Below, piece after piece: positions 20,531-25,000 of a DNA stretch of 25,000 nt (position 1 is the stretch's first letter; each line of letters starts with the position of its first letter). Made by a program: the position numbers and the translations under genes. The stretch lies in NCBI GenBank assembly GCA_012295275.1, contig CM022666.1, forward strand, positions 15,651,772 to 15,676,771, given 5' to 3'. The notes beneath the pieces were generated by a model. The model made no database searches, was not told where the DNA came from, and saw only the letters and a list, made by a program, of their open reading frames with translations. The stretch is from Chrysomallon squamiferum. Lineage: Eukaryota > Mollusca > Gastropoda > Neomphalida > Peltospiridae.

Positions 20531-20995
20531 GTCATGTTGCGACTAACTAAACGAAAAAATGTGTTAAATTTAGGCAGACTGAAAGGCAGATTATTATTGT
20601 TATTTATTTGTTTGTTTGTTTATCCATTTATATATTCATTAATATCTGTGATTTATTTATATATTATTATTATTATTTTTTATTTTTTGTGGTTTTCTTT
20701 TATGAATATACATGTCTGAAAGTTTATAATTCAAACTGAAAGGAGCTCTATTCTGAATGTTTTAAACATTTACGTGTTTTTTTTTTTTTTTTTTTTTTAA
20801 AATAGCAGCTGCAGTAGAAGCAATAATAATAGTAGTGGTAGAATGGTTGTGGTTGTAGTAGTAGTTGTTGTGGTGGTAACAGTAATAACAAGAACAGCGC
20901 ATCACCACGTAGATGCTAGTAAAAAACAGCACAAACAAAAACAACAAGTAAACAGTAATAAAATAAACAAAAGAAAAACAACAACAAGGAGAACG

Positions 20996-21033
<38 letters not shown>

Positions 21034-21110
21034 GATGACAGCAGCAACAACAACGATTGATGATGAAACGATAACAACAGTAATAATAATTCATACAAAT
21101 TTTATTTCTT
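20531..21110. repeat. Trinucleotide-rich low-complexity region
   Basis: Poly-T at 20778-20799, GTAGTGGTTGTAGTAG-type triplets at 20825-20890, AAC-rich sequence, (AAT)n at 20997-21032, then CAACAACAACG. The open frames here are artefacts of the triplet repeats. Confidence 0.75.
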
Positions 21111-21400
21111 AAAATTCACTAATTCGTCTTAACAAGTGTCGGATAATGACCTTATGATGATATAAAAAACAGACTGACAGTTAGTAAACTCGCTTGTAAT
21201 ATGTGGACTACAAGATGCAGACGGAGATCAAATTCGCTGCAGGTGGATCGAAAGAAGCAACAACGTCTGACTGTCCCGGTCTGATCGTAACAGCTTATTC
21301 GGCGTCGTCGTTAACGTCGCCATAAATAGCTGGTTGGTTAACAGTTTACAGAACTGTCATTTCCTGGGCGTGTTACAGAGACTGAAGGTGCGGTTAACTA
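21111..21400. other. Complex non-coding island with three GTTAAC sites
   Basis: Mixed-composition sequence with GTTAAC at 21310-21315, 21337-21342 and 21393-21398, and a TATA-like CATAAATAG at about 21320. No gene is recognised. Confidence 0.3.
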
Positions 21401-21414
21401 CACACACCTGCACA

Positions 21415-21471
<57 letters not shown>

Positions 21472-21638
21472 GCACAGACAGGATATGCAGTTTGAAAAGT
21501 GTACAAATGTAAAGAATATGATAAAAGCTAAAAAAAAAAAAAAAAAAAAAAAAAAACTGCAGTTCGATAACTGATCCTCCTCTTTGCTGTTTCCAATCCG
21601 GACAGATATATATACTCACAAAACAGCAAGAACACAAG

Positions 21639-21699
<61 letters not shown>

Positions 21700-21700
21700 A
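21401..21700. repeat. Two (CA)n microsatellites and a poly-A run
   Basis: (CA)n at about 21415-21469 is flanked by direct repeats of CACCTGCACAGACA (21405 and 21467). Poly-A follows at about 21530-21556 and a second (CA)n at about 21640-21697. Confidence 0.9.
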
Positions 21701-21905
21701 TATACATGTAGACACACGCTTTCGGAGTGCGGGTGAATGGGTGTCATACGTTCGAGTCTCGTCAGCGGCATCTGACGGGTTTGTGAGGTCGTGACTGAAC
21801 TTTGTCCTCCTGCGCCAGTGCGTTCTTGAATACTGTCTACATGCAGAGTCTAAACAGACGTACATAAGACAGACAATATTCAGATCCTAAAACTACATAC
21901 ATACA
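21700..21905 (+). mobile_element. SINE-like dispersed element, possibly tRNA-derived
   Basis: GTTCGAGTC at 21750-21758 fits a pol III B box. Just upstream, CACGC-TTTCGGA-GTGCG (21714-21730) resembles an anticodon arm with four of five pairs; the A box is not seen and may have been lost to the neighbouring (CA)n. The body (about 21778-21878) recurs at 1171-1245. The 3' end is an (ACAT)n tail at about 21893-21910. The open frame across it on the minus strand is not a gene. Confidence 0.55.
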
Positions 21906-22090
21906 TACATCATGCATACATACAAATATACATACATACGTACATACACACATACATGCTTGCATACATCCAGACAAACACAAACTTGATGCACATGCAT
22001 ATAAGGGGGGAAAAAACCCAGGAGATTAAAAACCTAACTTTGTTTTAACATCTAAAATCCCCATAAAATTGCGCTGCTATGACAATAACG
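21906..22090. repeat. Degenerate CATA repeat and unremarkable sequence
   Basis: CATACATA-like sequence to about 22000, then short AT-rich sequence. Nothing else is seen. Confidence 0.6.
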
Positions 22091-22442
22091 TTCACCGGCT
22101 AGAAACGTTACTGTGAGAACTTAATCGATAGGGTAACCGTTGGCAACATGCATCCGAGGCTTGGTCGGAAAAAGAATAGAGTAATGACATCATCATCATT
22201 TCTATAGATCTCACCGGAAACGAAGAATAACTACTCGTCTTCGATAACCTACCTTGGCGCGCGCTGCTGATTTCGCAGTTGGCTCGAATCAATAATGTAC
22301 GTCGTAATTCTTCGGGTTTCAAGAGATCGATAGACCGGGAATAAAACGCGGTCAAGAGTTGCCTCCCTTCTCCGGCAACCGTGTCACCGTTTCGAGACGT
22401 TTTGTTGGAGACCGGTGGAGTTATTCGGGTTGGTTCCACTGC
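22091..22442. promoter_or_regulatory. GC-richer upstream region of a putative promoter
   Basis: Markedly more CG dinucleotides than the flanks, with GTTGCCTCCCTT at 22358-22369. The 115-residue minus-strand open frame here starts at a GTG, has no recognisable family and is not called. It fits a promoter-proximal region for the exon that follows. Confidence 0.35.
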
Positions 22443-22595
22443 TTTATATCAGCCAGCGCGTCTCAGCGAATTCACAGCCACTCTCAGAGACCGACTCAGT
22501 AGCTAGTGTGAGTTCTGAGTTTGTTTTCCATTCTGAAAACGAGGATTGTTAGCTGAATTGAACAGCACAAAAATCTGGACGTCTTCTAACTTCCG
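22443..22595 (+). other. Putative non-coding first exon with TATA box and donor
   Basis: TTTATAT at 22443-22449 is followed about 30 bp later by TTCACAG (A at 22474), an initiator-like start. From there to 22595 there is no ATG. The stretch ends TTCCG before GTGAGTTTC, a near-consensus donor at 22596. The remainder of the gene would lie beyond 25000 or further in; no matching coding exon is seen in the window. Confidence 0.4.
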
Positions 22596-22604
22596 GTGAG
22601 TTTC

Positions 22605-22735
22605 ATACCTTATTATTACTTTATTGTTACTTTATTGTTACTTTATTGTTACATTATTGTTACATTATTGTTACTTTATTGTTACTTTGTTGTTACTTTG
22701 TTGTTACTTTATTATTACTTCATTGTTACTTTGTA
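22605..22735. repeat. 11-bp minisatellite TTACTTTATTG
   Basis: About a dozen units of TTACTTTATTG with variants TTACATTATTG and TTACTTTGTTG, directly downstream of the putative donor at 22596. Confidence 0.85.
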
Positions 22736-23059
22736 ATTTTCGTTGTGGAGGCAATTCGTGGAAAACGTGTGTTTAATTTTCATGCATATTATATCAGTAT
22801 CTATCTGTTTATCTATCTTTATCTATCTATCTATCTATCTGTCTGCCTATATATTTGCGTATTTTGATGAAGTTTAAAAGGTTTTGTACAAACGCAAATA
22901 CTCATTCGTACTAGTAAACATTACGTGATTTATTAAGAAACATGTACATACGTACTTGCATGTACACTGCATACCTTTTTATGAACATGCACACATACAT
23001 GCTTACATACGTACACAGAAAATAAAAAGTACATATATACATATATGCATACATACATA

Positions 23060-23110
<51 letters not shown>

Positions 23111-23160
23111 ACACGCACACACACACACACAAAGATGCATATATACATATATAGAAACCC
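22736..23160. repeat. (ATCT)n, CATA and (TA)n tracts
   Basis: ATCT repeats at about 22797-22843, degenerate ACATACGTACAT-like sequence to 23060, then GTGTGTA, (TA)n and ACACACGCACAC at 23064-23131, which is close to self-complementary. No gene is seen. Confidence 0.75.
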
Positions 23161-23185
23161 CAACCTTCAATAAATAAATAAATAA

Positions 23186-23324
<139 letters not shown>

Positions 23325-23329
23325 AAAAA

Positions 23330-23860
23330 ATATTCATTTCTATTTATTTCCTCGTGACCAGTAAAAAGTGCAGATTTCTCCTTTTATGTATTTTTGCTTT
23401 TCTTCGTTCGTCCGTTTGTTCGTTTCGTTTCGTTTCTTTCTTTCTTTGGTCTGTTTGTTGTAGAGGGATCGGTAACGTTTGAGTAACTTATGGCAACAAC
23501 ATATCTGGATACGTTTGAAAACTGTAAGAAACCATGACCACTATTGCATGTTTAGTATGATAAATATATTAAACATAAACGCAACAACAACAACAACAAC
23601 TCTTAATCATTATCATTTATTATTACTGCTGCCACTACTACTGCTACTGCTACTGCTATTACCATTACTATTACTACTATTACTATGAACGACAGTAACA
23701 ATAACTACTGCTACTACTATCGCTAAAAATAAAATACTACTAATAACAACTATTGCTTTTACTGCTTGTACTTCTGCAACTACTACTACATCTACACTAG
23801 TACTACAACGTCCACAACCACCACCGTCACGACTACCATTATTAATCGTACTGGATTACC
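23330..23860. repeat. Low-complexity region with TTCG and ACT/TGC triplets
   Basis: TTCGTTTCG-type repeats at 23400-23450, CAACAACAAC at 23581-23600, and CTACTGCTACTGC-type triplets to about 23830. Open frames here are repeat artefacts. Confidence 0.65.
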
Positions 23861-24370
23861 AACCTGCATACCGTCACAAATGTTTAGCCTTGTTTCTCGT
23901 CTGCTAGAACAGACGTGCTTAAACCTCCGTTTTACTGAAATTTATTTTAATATGAAGACAGACGTAACTGGCGGATAAAACGAGTCAATGCAGACAGCTC
24001 TGCTGTCTATTAACGGCCAGAATCACGACTCTCGGAAACACAGCCAATTTCACCTGCACTTTTTACTGTCAAACGATTAGGCGAGCCGACGTCTAATTAC
24101 TTCCCCTGAACGTAGACGTAGGCTTTCGCCGGAAACAGCGATTTGAACGAATGGAGCTATTTTAACTCGTTTAGCAACAGTTTTTGCAAGTTTAAATAGA
24201 GATTTATAGTCTGCAGCCATAGAGATTAAAGTGTGTAGTTACCGTCTTTAAATTCTTGTGTAATGTCCAGCTTCTCTGCCAGAGTTAAAGAACGTATTTA
24301 ATTGATCTTAAATCGTTTTAAAACTAGATGTTAATTTATCTTTTACTGAAGTCTTTTGATGACCACTAGA
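23861..24370. other. Complex non-coding island, possible regulatory element
   Basis: Mixed-composition sequence with a 7-bp inverted repeat AGACAGC-TCT-GCTGTCT (23992-24008), CCAAT (24042-24046), and CTAATTAC, a homeodomain-type core, at about 24091-24098. No gene is seen. Function is inference. Confidence 0.3.
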
Positions 24371-24381
24371 TTTTTTAGTCG

Positions 24382-24418
<37 letters not shown>

Positions 24419-24814
24419 ACTATTTATTTATTTATTTTTCTGCGCTCTAATATGTATATCTTATCCAATTAAAACCCACGGTCAAAGGTTACACTATGAC
24501 GACACAAATATCTTACGTCATCATTTTGTTAGTTAAGTCTTCCATAACCTTTCTGTGCGCTTGGATATTACTTTTTTCTTTTCTGGATTTACTAATTTGA
24601 TGTTTCAAAGGTAGGGCGACCTATTCTTCTTCTTCTTCTTCTTTTCTTCTTCTTCTTCTTCTTCTTCTTATTATTATTATTATAACTTATAAATTATATG
24701 TTATATGTTATAGAATTTTAGAACCGTGATAAAATTTCCACTTCCTTACAACATAATCTTTTTTCTGCTTTCAAGAACTTTTGTTTTCAATAAGATGGCA
24801 CACTGACAGACACA

Positions 24815-24866
<52 letters not shown>

Positions 24867-25000
24867 GACACACACACATATCCATAGACTATACATATAC
24901 ATTTATTTACTATAAATTAACAAACGTATACACAAATGTCTACACAAACACGTATACACATATCTTTATATAAAAACGCAAACATTCGTGTATCTTTAGT
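24371..25000. repeat. AT-rich end region with (ATT)n, (TTC)n and (CA)n
   Basis: (ATT)n at about 24386-24416, (TTC)n at about 24626-24669, (CA)n at about 24814-24862, then degenerate CATA sequence. No gene is seen. Confidence 0.75.

Noticed and set aside
21750-21758. B-box-like GTTCGAGTC considered as a functional tRNA gene
   Set aside because: No acceptor stem, D arm or A box can be found and the T stem pairs poorly; it fits a decayed SINE head better.
22092-22439. 115-residue minus-strand open frame in the GC-richer region
   Set aside because: Begins at GTG, no recognisable domain, and overlaps what looks like promoter sequence of the opposite strand.

Overview
This is AT-rich, microsatellite-rich nuclear DNA from an animal, very likely a mollusc and perhaps a gastropod. 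The genes are split by GT-AG introns and their products match animal protein families. Three copies of a GTTATCTCCCTT-like motif, which I associate from memory with mollusc genomes, support the placement. No bacterial, plasmid or viral gene is visible. Species cannot be determined.

Three protein-coding genes can be reconstructed. (1) Plus strand, about 833-8450: an orthologue or paralogue of ZNFX1, the NFX1-type zinc-finger SF1 helicase of RNA-based antiviral defence. It has four coding exons (877-905, 1441-6170, 6626-6975, 7752-7948) and a predicted length of 1768 aa. One base appears to be missing in a C run at 2633-2635, which splits the large exon into two reading frames. An IRF-type element and a STAT-type element lie 11 bp apart far upstream (38-68). 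(2) Minus strand, 14207-11605: a three-exon TRIM-like E3 ubiquitin ligase of 702 aa (RING, two B-boxes, coiled coil, filamin-like domain, B30.2/SPRY). It is convergent with ZNFX1. (3) Plus strand, 15225-18134: a five-exon INO80C gene (INO80 chromatin-remodelling complex subunit C, YL1_C domain, 195 aa), divergent from the TRIM gene.

The 3.6 kb between ZNFX1 and the TRIM gene is almost entirely repeats: a purine tract at 9241-9475, an 18-copy 37-bp minisatellite at 9511-10174 and a 40-bp minisatellite at 10610-11345. Other arrays sit in ZNFX1 introns 2 and 3, in INO80C introns 2 and 4, and in the INO80C 3' region (30-bp units carrying TATCGATA).

From about 19160 to the end I see no coding sequence. 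There are islands of more complex sequence (19190-19560, 20210-20460, 21110-21400, 22090-22600, 23860-24260) in a background of microsatellites. One island carries a TATA-like box followed by an ATG-free stretch ending in a strong splice donor (22443-22600), which looks like the non-coding first exon of a plus-strand gene whose body lies beyond the window. Two diverged copies of a dispersed, possibly tRNA-derived SINE are at about 1171-1245 and 21700-21905.

Functionally, ZNFX1 and TRIM-type ligases both belong to families used in innate antiviral immunity, so the left half may be an immune neighbourhood. INO80C is a housekeeping chromatin gene. That link is inference from family membership and proximity.
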